This document shows positions 11,692-23,700 of a DNA stretch of 64,000 nt, piece by piece. The position numbers and the translations under genes are program-made. The notes beneath the pieces were generated by a model. The model had not been told where the DNA came from, ran no database searches, and saw only the letters and a program-made list of their open reading frames with translations. Source of the stretch: Rheum nobile. Lineage: Eukaryota > Streptophyta > Magnoliopsida > Caryophyllales > Polygonaceae. Numbering within the stretch: position 1 is the first letter of the stretch; each line of letters starts with the position of its first letter. The DNA lies in assembly GCA_027886185.1 (NCBI GenBank), contig WOAB01000040.1:1984001-2048000 (forward strand). The letters are read 5' to 3'.

Positions 11692-12479
11692 TGTCTATTA
11701 CTATCGATAAGTTCATATACTTTTGCATTTTGGTCGATATTCACGTTTTGTATTGATGTGTTTTTCAGTGGAGAATTGGTGGTCCACTTATCCGTCGAAA
11801 ACTTGATTTTTGTTCCATCACCAACTTGCCAAATTAGTCCCTTTTTAAAGTTATCCAACATTCTCATCAATTTTGACCATTGCCATGAGCAGTTACCGTG
11901 TTTTTTGTAATCCAATATATGTTCATTTTTAAGGTATTTTTCTATAACAATTCGTACCCAATAGTTTCTAGGTTTTGCTAGGATTTTCCATAATAATTTG
12001 TGTTGAAGAGCGCATTTCATGTCAAATGATTTCCTGATACCTAGTCCTCCATTTTCTTTTTGGTCTGCAAATTTTATCCCATCCAATTAACGGTTTGTGA
12101 GAATCGTTTTTGTTCCAGAAGAATTTTCTGTTGATTTTGTCTAGTTCATTTAGTGTGTCTTGTGGAAGCATAAAGCTTTGCATGACGAAATTGGGGCGTG
12201 ATGCAAGATTTGTCTATATTAAAGTTCTTCTTCCTGCTTGGGAGAGAGAATTTGCTTTCCACTTTGCTAATTGGTTTGTTGATTTAATAATGATATCATT
12301 AACGGTTTGCTTATTGACCCTTCCATTAATGATTGGGAAACCTAGGAATTTTATAAGTGAGTTCATGTTTGTGATTGTTAAAATCCCTTGGATTAGTCTC
12401 TTTTGAGCATTGGGAACTTTTTGTGTGACTTGGAATGCAAATTTATGGAAGTTCACTTTTTGTCCAGTGATATGAAGTA

Positions 12480-13155
12480 ATCATCAAAGATCGTTTTGAT
12501 TTCCCTACAGTTTTGCTCGTTTGCTTTTGACAAAATAATAATATCGTCCGCAAACGCAAGGAATGGAATTCTTGTTCCTTTATAACTAGAAGCCAATCGG
12601 TTTTCTAACTCTTTCAGAGGCTACTTGTAGTTTTCTTGCTAGAATTTTGGCTCCGAGTATGAAAAGAAAGGGGGATAATGGATCTCCTTGTCTTAATCCT
12701 CTTTCTGGTTTGAAAATTTCTGTTGGTCCGTTATTTACAAGAATAGAGAAGGATACAATAGTAATGCATTCATTGAACCATGAGATAAATGTTGGATGGA
12801 AACCAAATTTTTGTAAGGTTCTAAGGATGAACTTCCATTCAATTCTATCGTACGCTTTTTCCTTGTCCAATTTAATAGCCAAGTGTCATTCCATTCCTTT
12901 CCTTTTTCTTGATTTGAATGAATGAAAGATTTCATGGGCGATTAAAATGTTATCTTGAATTGCCCGATTAGCCACGAAGGCGCCCTGTATGGGGTGTATA
13001 AGCTTTTCTGTGATTAATTTTAGGCGTTCTATTAATATTTTTGAAATAATTCTGTAGATGGTTGTACATAGACTGATTGGTCGGTAGTGGTTTGTAGAGT
13101 TTGGGTTATCACATTTAGGGATAAGTGTGATAAATGTGTGGTTAATCTCTTTCAA
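12480..13155 (-). pseudogene. LINE reverse transcriptase core
   Basis: The translation shows the typical non-LTR polymerase motifs in order: TLIPKCDNP and HYRPISLCTTIYRIISKI (fingers), KLDKEKAYDRIEW (motif A with its aspartate), RGLRQGDPLSPFLF (motif B), and FADDIIILSK (catalytic DD, about 12530-12560). Frames break at about 12885 and after 12586. Family-level recognition is secure, but activity is not possible. Confidence 0.85.
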
Positions 13156-14290
13156 AATTCAACCAGATAAGAAGAAGCTCTTAGTAGCTTGAATAACAGA
13201 TGGACCAACAATACTCTAATACTTTTGGTAGAATTATGCAGTCATACCATCAGGACCTGGTGATTTATCCTGTCCAATGGTAGAGACTGCCTTTTTAATT
13301 TCTTCATTAGTGATTGGTGTCGTTAAGAATACATTATCTTCTTCTAAGACATCATCTTGGATAACATCGAGGTGATTCTATAAGGAGCTATCATTTATTG
13401 TACGACTTTTAAATCTTATGATAAAATCATTTCGAATTTCATTTCTGATATTTTCTTATCCGGTTATGTTTGTACCGTCTGCTGTAGTTAGTTCTTTGAT
13501 AATTTCACTATTCCTTCTTCCATTGCTATTTTATGAAAATAACTAGTATTTGAGTCAACAAGCTTTATATGTTTTGTTTCTGCTCGTTGATTCCAATATA
13601 TTTTTTGAAAGTTTAGGATTTGTTCTTTTTTATTTATGAGTCTTGTCTGTTTATCTGCAAGTTGTCTATTTGGGTTAACAAAAAATTGTTGTTGGATTTC
13701 CGTTAGGTCTTTTTCAATGTTATGAAGTTGCGTGAATAAATTGCCAAATTTATTTTTGTTCCATTCGTTTGCTTTACGTTTAAGTATCTTAGTTTTCATA
13801 ACCAAGTCGTACATACGTGATCCATGATAGGTGCTGCACCATGTCTGTTTAACAAAATTTATAAAATCATTTCTAGCCATCCATATCTTTTCAAATTTAA
13901 AAGGTTGATTTTTGAATGAAGAAGAGATGGACAATTCGATGGAAATTGGACATTGATCATAACCACTAAAAGCATATTGTCGGGTTTTAATATCTAGGTA
14001 CCACTGGAGGACTTGGTGATGTACCAATGTTCTATCCAGTTTTTCATAGACATTGTCAATTTCTGTTCTATTTTTGCGCCATGTGAATGTATTATAGCAT
14101 GGGAATATCGCTGAGTTCACAATTATTTTTTATATTTAGGAGTCTTTGGAAGCGATTTGGGTTTGGGATTGAGCCACCACTTTTTTTTGATAGGCATTGA
14201 ATTTCATTAAGATCCCCCATTAGAACACATAGAAGTTGAGAGTTATTGATATAATCTGTTATGTTGGCCCATAAGGTAGTCTTTGCACTT

Positions 14291-14638
14291 TCATTTGGGG
14301 GTGCATATGTAAGGATAAATAGTATTTTTTTTGTGATTGATCATGTTAGTATAAACAATACTTATAAATTGCGATTCTATATTTTGAATTTCTATTTTCT
14401 CATTTATAAGTTGGTATGATTTCCAGAGGACATAGATTTCTCTAGCAAAACCAGAGGCTGGAGAGAAGGAGCAGTTATCAAATCCTGCTTTTTTCCAACA
14501 ACGTTCTTTAGGTTCTTTATCTGTTCTTGTCTCAAGTAAATAGAGTAATTGTATCCGTTCAATTTTACATAAGGACTCAATGTCGATCCATAAGTTATTC
14601 CTTTCGATTTCTCTACAATTCCATGTTGCAACTCTCAT
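14291..14638 (-). pseudogene. LINE endonuclease N-terminus
   Basis: The frame starts MRVATWNCRE, the usual opening of plant LINE endonucleases, in which the conserved asparagine of the WN pair binds metal. A conserved glutamate-containing LLETRTD block follows about 30 residues later. The frame is lost after about 115 codons. The enzyme nicks target DNA for target-primed reverse transcription. Confidence 0.75.
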
Positions 14639-14703
14639 AAGGAAACAATTTGGATTGTAAGTTCGACAGTCTGATGTTTAGTTAATTTGGTCATGTGAGA
14701 ACC

Positions 14704-15555
14704 TGTTGGGAAGTGAACTTTCTGAAACTCTGGTTCCCTTCCTCAGTTTTCATACTTTTGACGATGATAAACACTTTGCTACTAATATTTCCACATGTTT
14801 AGTTAAACAGGGAACTCAGGTTCAAGAAATGAAGCACAGAGACCAAAGAGCTAGTCTTGGGAACTGGCATGGGAATTCAGAAGCAACGAAGCCGAGTTAC
14901 TGAAGGAGTTATCTATAGCGACAACTGTGCGAGAGCTTGCTAGGGCAAATCTACTAGCTTGAGAGAAAAGCTTTTAGATTGATTTGTTCCATGTAATTAG
15001 GAGCATAATTGAATATTCTTTATGGAAACAAATGATGTAAAATCGGTTAGGATAAGATTTGTTACCAAATCTTATCTTTTCTGATTTGTTTTGATTATTT
15101 TTATTTTTGCAAATCAGCCAACTGTAGATATTATTCTACAAGGATGACTGCATGAATAAGATAATCAAAACCTCTAATTTGTCATGCATTCACGCAGAGC
15201 TTGAAGGTGAAGAGAAATCGGTGCTAGTTCTTGTGAGAAGAACTGTTGTAAGTCTCTTGCTTTTGTGTTGCTTGATTAGGTCGAACTAGATAGAGAATCT
15301 TAAGTGTGTCTTAAGTCTTTAATCTGTGTGTTCTATTCCAGTTGGTTGTAATCGAAGCTTTAATAAAAGAAGTAGACTTTGAAATCCTTTCGAGAGAAAG
15401 GTAGTGGGTTTTATCCTAGATAACTAGTTGATTATCAAAGGTTCCCACTTAAAAGGAACTTGTCTTGAATCTATTAGTTACTTATTTCCGCTGCTAAGGA
15501 ACTGAACTTCCCTAAAGCTCAGTTCCCTTTGATTACTAACATCTACGATCCTACA
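14704..15555 (+). repeat. 5' LTR of element B
   Basis: It begins TGTTGGGAAGTGAAC and ends GATCCTACA, two bases before the primer site. Length is 852 bases. It matches the minus-strand LTR at 2463-3311 in many blocks (for example TTTTGACGATGA near the start). Confidence 0.85.
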
Positions 15556-15557
15556 AT

Positions 15558-15569
15558 TGGTATCAGAGC
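15558..15569 (+). other. primer binding site of element B
   Basis: TGGTATCAGAGC is a perfect match to the plant initiator-methionine tRNA primer site. It lies two bases after the LTR. Confidence 0.9.
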
Positions 15570-15606
15570 AAGCGCTCTAGATTTGTGTTAGTTTGCAGAT
15601 TTCAAG

Positions 15607-16869
15607 ATGTCTAGCTCAAATGAATTCACTCTGGGAATTTCAACAAACAAGCCTCACATTCTAAAGAAAGGAGAAGAAGAATGGTGGGAAAAATGCATGG
15701 AAAGCCATATCAAAACCAATGATTACCAATGATGGCGTGTGATTGAAAATGGTGATGGCGTTGTTGATAAGGAAATGGATGAAAAAGACTAGAAGCCTGA
15801 GCACTACACTATCATAGAGAAGAATGCTAAGGCTCGTCAACTCATTCTCAATGGGTTGTCAAGAGAAGACATGGACAAAGTAATAGGAATCCCAACTGCT
15901 AAGGGAATCTGGAAGGCTCTCAAGGAAATGCATGAAGGAAGCAATGATCTCAAAAAGAGCAAAAAATTTGCTCTAGAAGGAGAGTTTCATGCATTCAAAA
16001 TGCTTGAAACAAAAAACATCTCTCAGTATTACTCTTGCTTTACAAGACTAGTTGGTAAACTCACTGTTGCTAGTGTTACATTGGAGTAATGGTCCAAATC
16101 TTTGGTCATCATCAAAGGACTCAACTCAAAATTCACTCTCATCAAGGAAATCATGTCGACTACCCCTGGAATTCAAAGTCTTCCCCTAACGCAGATTATA
16201 GGGGAACTTATGATTGAAGAAAAGGATGCTCTTGAGATCAGTTCTGAAAAGAAAATTGAGAAAAGAATCGCGCTAAAGATTGCAAAAGCCTTCTCAAGAT
16301 TGGAAATGGAGGAAGAAAATTCTGATCTTGAAGAAGAGGAAGATGAGATGACCGCTCTTGTCACAAAGCACATCAAAAAGCACTTCAACAAGGGAAAGTT
16401 CAAGAAATCCTTACAGAAAAGGGACCTCAAGAATTATGCTTGTTATCAATGCAAGGAAAAAGGACATCTTGCTAAGAACTGACCAAATGGTTCTAATGAA
16501 GATGACAAGCCGATGAAAAAGAAGGCTTTAGTTGCTGCTTGGGGAGAGGACTCAGATGAGAAACTGGATCTGAGTGGATTCTCCGGAGGAAGATGTTTAA
16601 TGGCTAAGGAGGACTCAACAGAATCAGATGACTCTGAGGTATTCTCTTCTGACTTTATTAAATCTCTTATTGATTGTGATAAGAAGCAATTGATTAAGAT
16701 TATTAGGAAACTTGGAAAAGAGAACAATTCCATTCAGGAAATAGTAGATGAATGTGAAGAAGAAATTTCATGCTTATCTGCTGAGAATTCTGTTTGGAGC
16801 AAGAAACTTGATGAACCTGAAAAATTGCTTGCTAGTTCCTCTAGGAAGTGTGATTCATGTATCTCGTGA
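15607..16869 (+). pseudogene. gag of copia element B
   Basis: The frame starts at the ATG at 15607. In-frame stops fall near 15733, 15790, 16087 and 16480. Conserved gag sequence includes KNAKARQLILNGL, TAKGIWKALK and FALEGEFHAFKML. A zinc knuckle CYQCKEKGHLAKN at about 16438-16478 has lost its last cysteine to a TGA stop. A coiled, acidic region follows to 16869. All changes from the conserved frame are single stops rather than frameshifts, so decay is moderate. Confidence 0.8.
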
Positions 16870-17586
16870 AAAAGAACCCATGCATGCTAATAATTCTACT
16901 AATTCTCTCACCTACTCTGAAAAGACCACCTCAACCATGCTTCTTGAAATAATTAGTAAACTTGATGATCTCATTGGTTCTATCAATGAGAAAATTGTGA
17001 ATCAAACTGTGTTTGTTAAGCCAAGATATGGTATTGGTTATCCTGGTAAGGAAGATTCTGAGGACACATGCTTCGCTGAGAATGAGAAATTGAGAAGGGA
17101 ACTGGTTGAGAAAAATGAAACTCTCAATCTAGCTCTTCAAACCTCTCGTGATAAAAATCAGTTACTGGAAGAGAAGGTAAAGGTTCTCGAGAAGAGAAAG
17201 TATGAGAAACCGTTTAGGGAAATAAAGGTAAGCAAACCTGGTTTGATGGACATAATGCTCATAAAATGTATGTCAATCAAGCTCAGGGAAATAAAGGTAA
17301 GGGAATTGACTTTGAGCAGAGAAAGTATGATAAACTGTTTAGATCAGGTTGTGGCAAATATGGTCATGTAGTTTATAATCGTGTTTGCTGGCATTGTGGT
17401 ATAAATGGACACTACATTAATGATTGCCCTAAAAAGATAAACTTAGAGATGAATAATAAGAAGAAAATGCATACTATTGTTGATTTGAATGATCTTTATT
17501 ATTATGCTCATGCTCCTCATCAATATAGGAACTATGAAACTAATTCACCCAGAAAAGCTAAGCTTGGCTGGGTTCAAAAAGCTTGA
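16870..17586 (+). pseudogene. gag C-terminal region with second zinc knuckle, element B
   Basis: After a frame change the translation continues with SINEKIVNQTVFVKPRYGIGY, a coiled-coil stretch (about 17080-17210) and a second knuckle, CWHCGINGHYINDC (about 17389-17430). The same order is seen in element A. A tandem near-duplication of a short segment around 17205-17330 (GAAAGTATGA followed by AAACNGTTTAG) is also visible. Confidence 0.65.
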
Positions 17587-18897
17587 GTTCCCTTGTGCAG
17601 GACGAAGTGAGACGATAGGACAAATGGTACATAGATAGTGGTTGCTCGTGTCATATGACCGGAAACAAAAGTAAAATGTCCTCACTTCAGCAACACCGCA
17701 GAGGAAACATTTCCTTCGAGGATAAGAAAAAAGGAGCATATGTGGAGTTGGATTGTGAATCTTACAGATCACATCAAGGTAAGTAATGTTCATCTTGTTG
17801 AAAATTTGGGTTTTGATCTAATTAGTGTGTCACAGCTGTGTGATCAAGGAGGCAATGAGGTTCGTTTTACCTCTAAGGAATGCTTTGTGGAAGACAATCA
17901 ATGACAAGTGATTTTAAAGGGAAAAAGGTTCAATAATGTCTATGTTATTGATCCAAAATTTGTTCCTAAAGAGAAGTTGTGTCTTTCATCCATTCAAGAT
18001 CAGACAAATCTATGGCATCAACGACTTGGTCATGCAAGCATCAAGTTAATTCACAAGCTACATCAAAAGGAACTTGTTCGTGGCCTTCCCAAAATCAATG
18101 CTGAAAAGTCGGATCTATGCTTTGACTGTGTTCAAGGGAAACAAGTTCGCAGTTCCTTCAAAGCTTAATCTGTGGTGAGTTCATCCAAGCCTCTCGAACT
18201 CATTCACATGGATCTTTGTGGTCCTATGCGAGTTCAAAGTATCGGTGGAAGCAGGTATATTCTTGTACTTGTTGATGACTTCTCCAGATTCACTTGGACG
18301 ATATTCATAAGATCTAAAAGTGAAGTTTTTGAAAGGTTTAAGGATCTAGTTCTCTTACTTGAAAAATCTCTGAACTTATATGTGCGTGCTATTTGTTCCG
18401 ACCATGGAACTGAGTTCGAGAATAGAGACTTTCTAACCTTTTACAGGGAACATGGAATTGATCACAACTTCTCTGCCCCTTACACTCCACATCAGAATGG
18501 AGTTGTCGAAAGGAAGAACAAGACTTTGGAAGACATGGCTCGCACTATACTCATCTCAAGTGGTCTTCATCAATCTTATTGGACTGAAGCTGTGAATGTT
18601 GCTTGCTACATTCTGAATCGGGCGATGATGCGCCCTATGCTTGAGAAGATTCCTTATGAGTTACTAAGAGGCAGAGTTCCCAACATCTCTCATCTAAGAG
18701 TCTTTGGGTGCAAGTGCTTTGTTCATAACAATGGTAAGGATAATCTGGGTAAGTTTGATCCCAGAAGCGATGAAGGAATCTTCATTGGGTATGCTTCCAG
18801 TAGCAAAGCATACAAGGTCTTCAACAAACGGACTAAAAAGGTAGAAAAAAGTATCCATGTCATTTTCGATGAAAAATTGCCCTTAAAGTCTATGTAG
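17587..18897 (+). pseudogene. protease and integrase region, element B
   Basis: The protease signature WYIDSGCSCHMTG lies at about 17619-17660. The GAG-pre-integrase domain (17908-18168) shows LWHQRLGHAS and CFDCVQGKQ, giving the zinc-binding H-H-C-C set. The integrase core (18172-18897) has the three acidic residues in HMDLCGP, CSDHGTEF and NGVVERKNK. Stops at 17584, about 17900 and about 18167 separate the pieces, and the core itself is an open 241-codon frame. The enzyme would insert element cDNA into the genome. Confidence 0.85.
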
Positions 18898-19106
18898 GAT
18901 TCCTCAGTTCCCTCAGAGGATCCTTTCCAAAGAGACAATGAAGACTCAGATGATGAAGTTCCCTTCAAGCATAACTCCTACCCCATCTTGTCTGATCCTG
19001 CTCCTCCTGTAGTTCCCTTAATCGTGGCTGATCCAATCTCTGCTGAAACTTCTATGAGTACCCCAGTTCCCTCCATCCCTCAAAATGCTGAGGTTGCCTA
19101 GTTCAT

Positions 19107-20806
19107 GTGGCTGAGACGATTGCACCATCTTCCAATGCTGTTGAATCCGAAGATGTTAATGATCCTAGAACTGATCTTATCATTCCAAACAGAGACAAAA
19201 GATCTATCAAGCATCCGGTCATGTATGGATTTGAGGATATGACTTATTGTGCTTTCAATGCGTTTTTGTCTCTTATAGAACCCAAGAACATCTCGGAGGT
19301 TCTAAAAGATGTTGACTGGATTCAAGCCATGCAAGAGGAACTTCATCAGTTCGAAAGGAACAAAGTGTGGAGATTAGTTCCTCGCCCACATAATAGGAAC
19401 TAGGTGGGTGTTTCGTAACAAGCTGGATGATTCAAGTGCAGTGACTAGGAACAAGGCTCGCTTGGTAGCTCAAGGTTACAATCAACAAAAATGGATTGAT
19501 TATGATGAGACTTTTGCCCCGGTGGCAAGATTGGAGGCCATTAGATTGCTTATTGTTTATGCTTCACACAAAGGTTTTAAGCTTTTTCAGATGGATGTGA
19601 AGAATGCTTTTCTCAATGGAGTTCTTCAAGAAGAAGTTTATGTCAAGCAACCTCCAGGATTCGAAGATGACGATCACCCCGACCATGTCTATTTTATGGA
19701 CAAGGCTCTCTATGGTCTTAAGCAAGCTCCTCGAGCTTGGTATGATCGCCTTGCCTAGTTCCTATTAGCCAATGGCTACCGACGTGGTGTGATCGACAAA
19801 ACTCTCTTCATCCTTGAAGAAAAAATGTAAGATTCTTGTGGTCCAAGTTTATATTGATGATATTATCTTTGGTTCCACTAACTTGGCTCTTGTAGAAAAG
19901 TTCAAAAATCTAATGAGCAACGAGTTTGAAATAAGCATGATTGGGGAACTATCATTCTTTCTGGGACTGTAAGTCTCTCAAAAGGAAGATGGAATTCAAA
20001 TTCATCAACAAAAATACCTTAAGGAACTCCTGAAGAAGTTCAAAATGGATTCAAGCAAAGCAATCTCAACTCCCATTTCCCCAGCTACCCGTCTCATTGC
20101 TGACCACTCAGGACAAAAAGTGAAAGAAAAGCTGTATCGTGGCATGATCGGTTATTTGATGTATTTAACTGATAGTAGGCCAAATATTGTCTTTTCCGTT
20201 TGCTTATGTGCTAGGTTTCAATCAGATCCAAGGGAATCTCATTTATCTTAAGTGAAGCGCATCTTTTGCTATCTCGAGGGAACTGACGATCTTTGTCTTT
20301 GGTATCCCAAGAATTGCCACTTTGATCTCCTTGGGTATACGGATGCTGACTATGCGGGTTACTTGGTCGATAGGAAGAGCACTTCTGGAATGGCACAGTT
20401 CCTAGGACCATGCTTGGTCTCATGGGGTTCTAAGAAGCAGAACTCAGTTGCTCTCTCCACCACTGAAGCTGAATATATTGCAGCTGCCGCTTGTTGTTCC
20501 CAACTTCTATGGCTTAAGCAACAACTTGTTGACTTTGGTATGTCCTTTGGTCCGTCCTTTGGTCCCCTTAAGATTCTTTGTGATATTACAAGTGCCATCA
20601 ACATTTCAAAGAATCTTGTGCATCACACTAGGACCAAGCATATAGATATTATGCATCATTTCTTGCGTGATCATGTTGAAAAAGGGAACATATTGCTAGA
20701 ACACTGTAGAACTAAGGATCAATTTGCCGATATATTCACCAAAGCATTGAATCGGAAACCGTTTGAGACCCTAAGGTTACTTCTGGGAATGATTTCCCTA
20801 AACTAG
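19107..20806 (+). pseudogene. reverse transcriptase and RNase H, element B
   Basis: Reverse transcriptase motifs include WIQAMQEELHQFERN, ARLVAQGYNQ, FAPVARLEAIR, QMDVKNAFLNG, LYGLKQAPRAWY and the catalytic VYIDDIIFG (about 19846-19872). RNase H follows with GYTDADYAGYLVDRKSTSG, LSTTEAEYIAA and a late ADIFTKAL block. A frameshift lies at about 19403-19408, with further breaks between 19758 and 20045. Classic copia polymerase, inactive. Confidence 0.88.
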
Positions 20807-21520
20807 TAGTTTCATATACTTTTACTAGTTCCCTCTCTTTGACTAGACTTGATCGTTTCTATGATTCTTTGAAAATATTGATGATATTTGATATTGTGAT
20901 GGCCTCGCATGTCCTGTAATAGTTGTTCTAAAGCATGATCTTAATTATCTTACATGATTTTATGGTATAATTGAACCTTGATTGCATCTCTTTGTTGGCG
21001 TGAAAGTAGTCTATTTGATATATTTTAACCATCATTACAAGCCGAAATGATAATTGACTACTAAATCGTCCTAAGCCTGACTGCATTGTTTAATTCCCTA
21101 TGAACCCTCTTTAGTCCACATCTGGGAATTATCTTTGTGGTGTCAAAATTGCCAACCTAAATTTTCTTGATTATGGGTATGTATTTTTCTTGAGTGTTGC
21201 TTGGTTCCCTACATAAATGTACCCATATCTATCTCACTCCGTGTCAAAAATTGAGGAAAGGAACTGGGAACTGCTCTCAACGGCCATAATTCAAATCTGC
21301 TGGAATTTCGCTGCTTCCCGAGGACAGTTATTGCAAGTCTAGCCGTTAGAGTATCTATGATTGATGGCTGATCTTGATCCGATTTTTGAGATATTTTTGG
21401 ATATGATTTCTGTTGAGATTTTGGGTTCCTTTAAATGCAGAAGATTTTGTGACCGTTGTGACCGAGAGTTCCCTTATTTGCGAAGATTCTGCAACAGCTC
21501 TTTTGGATAGAATTTGCACT
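20807..21520 (+). other. spacer between pol and the third ORF of element B
   Basis: No coding signal. In SIRE-type elements this space precedes the downstream ORF. Confidence 0.5.
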
Positions 21521-21525
21521 TCAAC

Positions 21526-21532
21526 TATAAAA
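21526..21532 (+). promoter_or_regulatory. TATA-like box ahead of the third ORF, element B
   Basis: TATAAAAGG lies about 127 bases upstream of the ATG at 21653. A leader containing the plant-like AAACCCTAG motif and CT-rich sequence lies between them. This is the arrangement of an ordinary plant promoter and 5' untranslated region, and suggests (not proves) separate transcription of the third ORF. Confidence 0.45.
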
Positions 21533-21652
21533 GGCAGAGGAAGAAACCCTAGTCAGCACCGCCCTCATCTCTCTCTTTTCTTTCCTAGTGCACCACGCTA
21601 TGCTCTCAGAATCCCTCATCTCTCAGATCGCCTAAGCTCTCAATCTATTCCT

Positions 21653-23253
21653 ATGGCCGACAAAATCAAAACCTTATCCGCTGAAGAACTTGCTATGCTC
21701 GTTGAGTTCCGTAAAAAGAAGGCTTCCTCTTCCACTCCTCAGGCGCCTTCTCAATCCCATGCTAAGTCGGTAGAGGAGCCAACTAAGTCTATTCCATCGC
21801 TGGTTCCCTCAGAGGAGAAAAAAGTCTATGTCCGATTCCTCTGAGCACACTCCCTCAAAGCAGAAATCTCCGACTCCAGAGGGTTCCCATCACTCGTATC
21901 CTTCCCAGGAGGTGGAATCTATTGATGTGGATCTTCTCAAAACTCCTTCTGTCTCTCTCAAACAAACTGGGGACTCTCAGTCGGTGGTTGGTTGTGTGAA
22001 GAGGCGCGCACATGCGGATGCTCAAGGTGTCTCCTTGATGCTACTGGAGGACGCTGATGCCAAGCCCAAAGCCAAAAAGGCTAAAAAGGAGATGGAGAAG
22101 AAGCCTTAGACCAGAGCTATGGTGCAGATTGACAATCCTTTGGAGATGTCCTCTGGTATTGATCCGGGCTTCGCAAAAAGGAAAATTTTGGAGCCTCTGA
22201 TCATTAGAGAAGAGTTATGGAGCAGCACAGATGATGCGCTAATCAAGAACGCCCACACCTACCTTCAGCTTCAGGGATGGTATAAGCTCTTGGTGGAACC
22301 GTTTGCTGTGAACGATGATGTGGTGAGATCGTTCTATCAATCTATGGAGTTTGTGGCTACAAAGGATGACAAGCTTGTCAACGACTCTGTCATCACTTGG
22401 AGAGGTAATCTGATCCCTTTATCTCCTGCTATCATTGGATTTGCTTTAAATGTCACCACCGGATAAGGCTATGGGGTTATTGTTAAAAGGAACTGGCCCA
22501 AGGGGAAGACTGAAAAAGGCGATACTGGACACCATCTATGATGGTGAGCCACCTAAAGGAGGTTTATTGACCAAGTTCTTGCACCTGGATAAAAAGTTGA
22601 TGCATACTTTCTTGATCAAGAATGTCATCCCTCGCCAAGAAAAGCGAGATACTGTCTTGATTAGTGATGCTATTCTAATGGAGAAGTTGGTCTCGGGAAC
22701 TCCAATTGATTTGCCTCGCATCATCCTTGCCCACATGCAGTTCTGCAAATCTCATTCGACTCATGCTCTTTCTTATCCTCATCTGGTTAAGAAGATTCTT
22801 TGCCTACTTGATTACTATCCAGACGGTGTAGATGAAACACCTTATGCTCAGTTCCTCACCATGACTATTGTGGGGCGTCTGTAGTACAAAGCCCATCTGG
22901 ATTAGACCTCTGAGGATGAGAAAGAGAAGGACAAAAAGGAAACTCAACAAGGAACCTCTGAGCGTGTGCGCCTCGCCCCTGGCACTCATGAAATTTTGGA
23001 GGGCATGGGGCGCATAGAGCAAGCCATTATTGATGGTTCCAATCATATCGCTACTGCTATCTCTGCTCAGGGCGAGACTCATAGGGATGCCATCAACTTC
23101 ACTAATGAGATGGTTGTTGAGTTGTGGAAAACATCTGCTGCCTTGATTGAAGAGATTGCTAAGCTGGTGAAATGGAGGGTTGAAAGAAAGAAGCCATCAG
23201 AACAGTCCGAGGAGAAGCAAATTGAGAAGGAGGTGCAGAAACCTGAGGAGTAG
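21653..23253 (+). pseudogene. post-pol sense ORF with plant-transposon domain, element B
   Basis: An ancestral frame of about 530 codons starts MADKIKTLSAEEL. It is broken by frameshifts near 21830 and 22450 and by stops at about 22107, 22882 and 22903. The first 150 residues are basic and serine/proline-rich. The middle (22119-22466) shows the pattern FYQSMEFV...ITWRGNLIPLSPAIIGFAL, which resembles the 'putative plant transposon protein' domain (PF20167) recalled from many plant elements. The C-terminal part (22966-23253) is helical and lysine/glutamate-rich. In SIRE elements the ORF at this place has been called envelope-like, but no signal peptide or membrane segment is seen here. Confidence 0.6.
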
Positions 23254-23600
23254 TTCTCCTAGTTCCCTACTCAGTTGACACGGAGCCTTTAGTTTTCTTA
23301 GGATCCATTTTCCCTCATTATGATCTTTTTTGTGTGTCTCTAAGTGTTTTTTTATTGCTTATATGTTTTCTCTGCTTCTCTTATATTCAATGAAATATTT
23401 TGACTTCCTTGCGTTATTAAGTTATGCTTTCAATTTCTATTACGGTGCCATTTCTCTAGAGTTCAAAGCAAGTCATTGGTTCTCTCTAAATTTTCTCTGC
23501 TTATCATCTAATTGATCTTTTCGATGATGTCAAAAGTGGGAATGAACTTTGCAATCTAAACCTTAATAGGCTGAAAGGAACTTTAGTACTGGTTGCCATA

Positions 23601-23642
23601 TTGAGGGGGAACTCAGATAATCGATTTACTTGCTAAGGGGGA
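23601..23642 (+). other. polypurine tracts near the 3' end of element B
   Basis: TTGAGGGGGAA (23601-23611) and CTAAGGGGGAA (about 23633-23643) are purine tracts of the type that prime plus-strand synthesis upstream of a copia 3' LTR. The 3' LTR that should follow is absent. Confidence 0.45.
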
Positions 23643-23700
23643 ATATGCAATTCACTAATGATCATTCTACATCTAGCTTCATATATCATGTTCATGTCAT

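Larger units (their letters stand above)
10483..14638 (-). mobile_element. L1-type LINE, ORF2 relic
   Basis: Fragments in order on the minus strand give endonuclease (14638-14291), linker (14120-13488), reverse transcriptase (13155 to about 12480), thumb and connection (12456-11655), a zinc-binding RVT domain (11691-11404) and RNase H (11037-10483). This is the standard layout of plant L1 LINE ORF2. Numerous frameshifts and stops separate the segments, so the copy is dead. ORF1, expected upstream (right), is absent: the sequence runs into the LTR of a copia element at 14704. Confidence 0.85.
14704..23700 (+). mobile_element. Ty1/copia element, SIRE type, with extra 3' ORF (element B)
   Basis: The order is 5' LTR, methionine primer site, gag, protease, integrase, reverse transcriptase, RNase H, and then an additional sense ORF before the 3' non-coding region with purine tracts. 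A third ORF between pol and the 3' LTR is characteristic of SIRE/Maximus elements. The 3' LTR is missing: at 23701 the sequence changes to a different element. Coding regions carry many stops and frameshifts. The left end abuts the LINE relic, and no target duplication can be tested because the right end is lost. Confidence 0.85.

Noticed and set aside
21653..23253. Envelope gene
   Set aside because: No signal peptide, membrane segment or coiled fusion region was seen; position alone is not enough.
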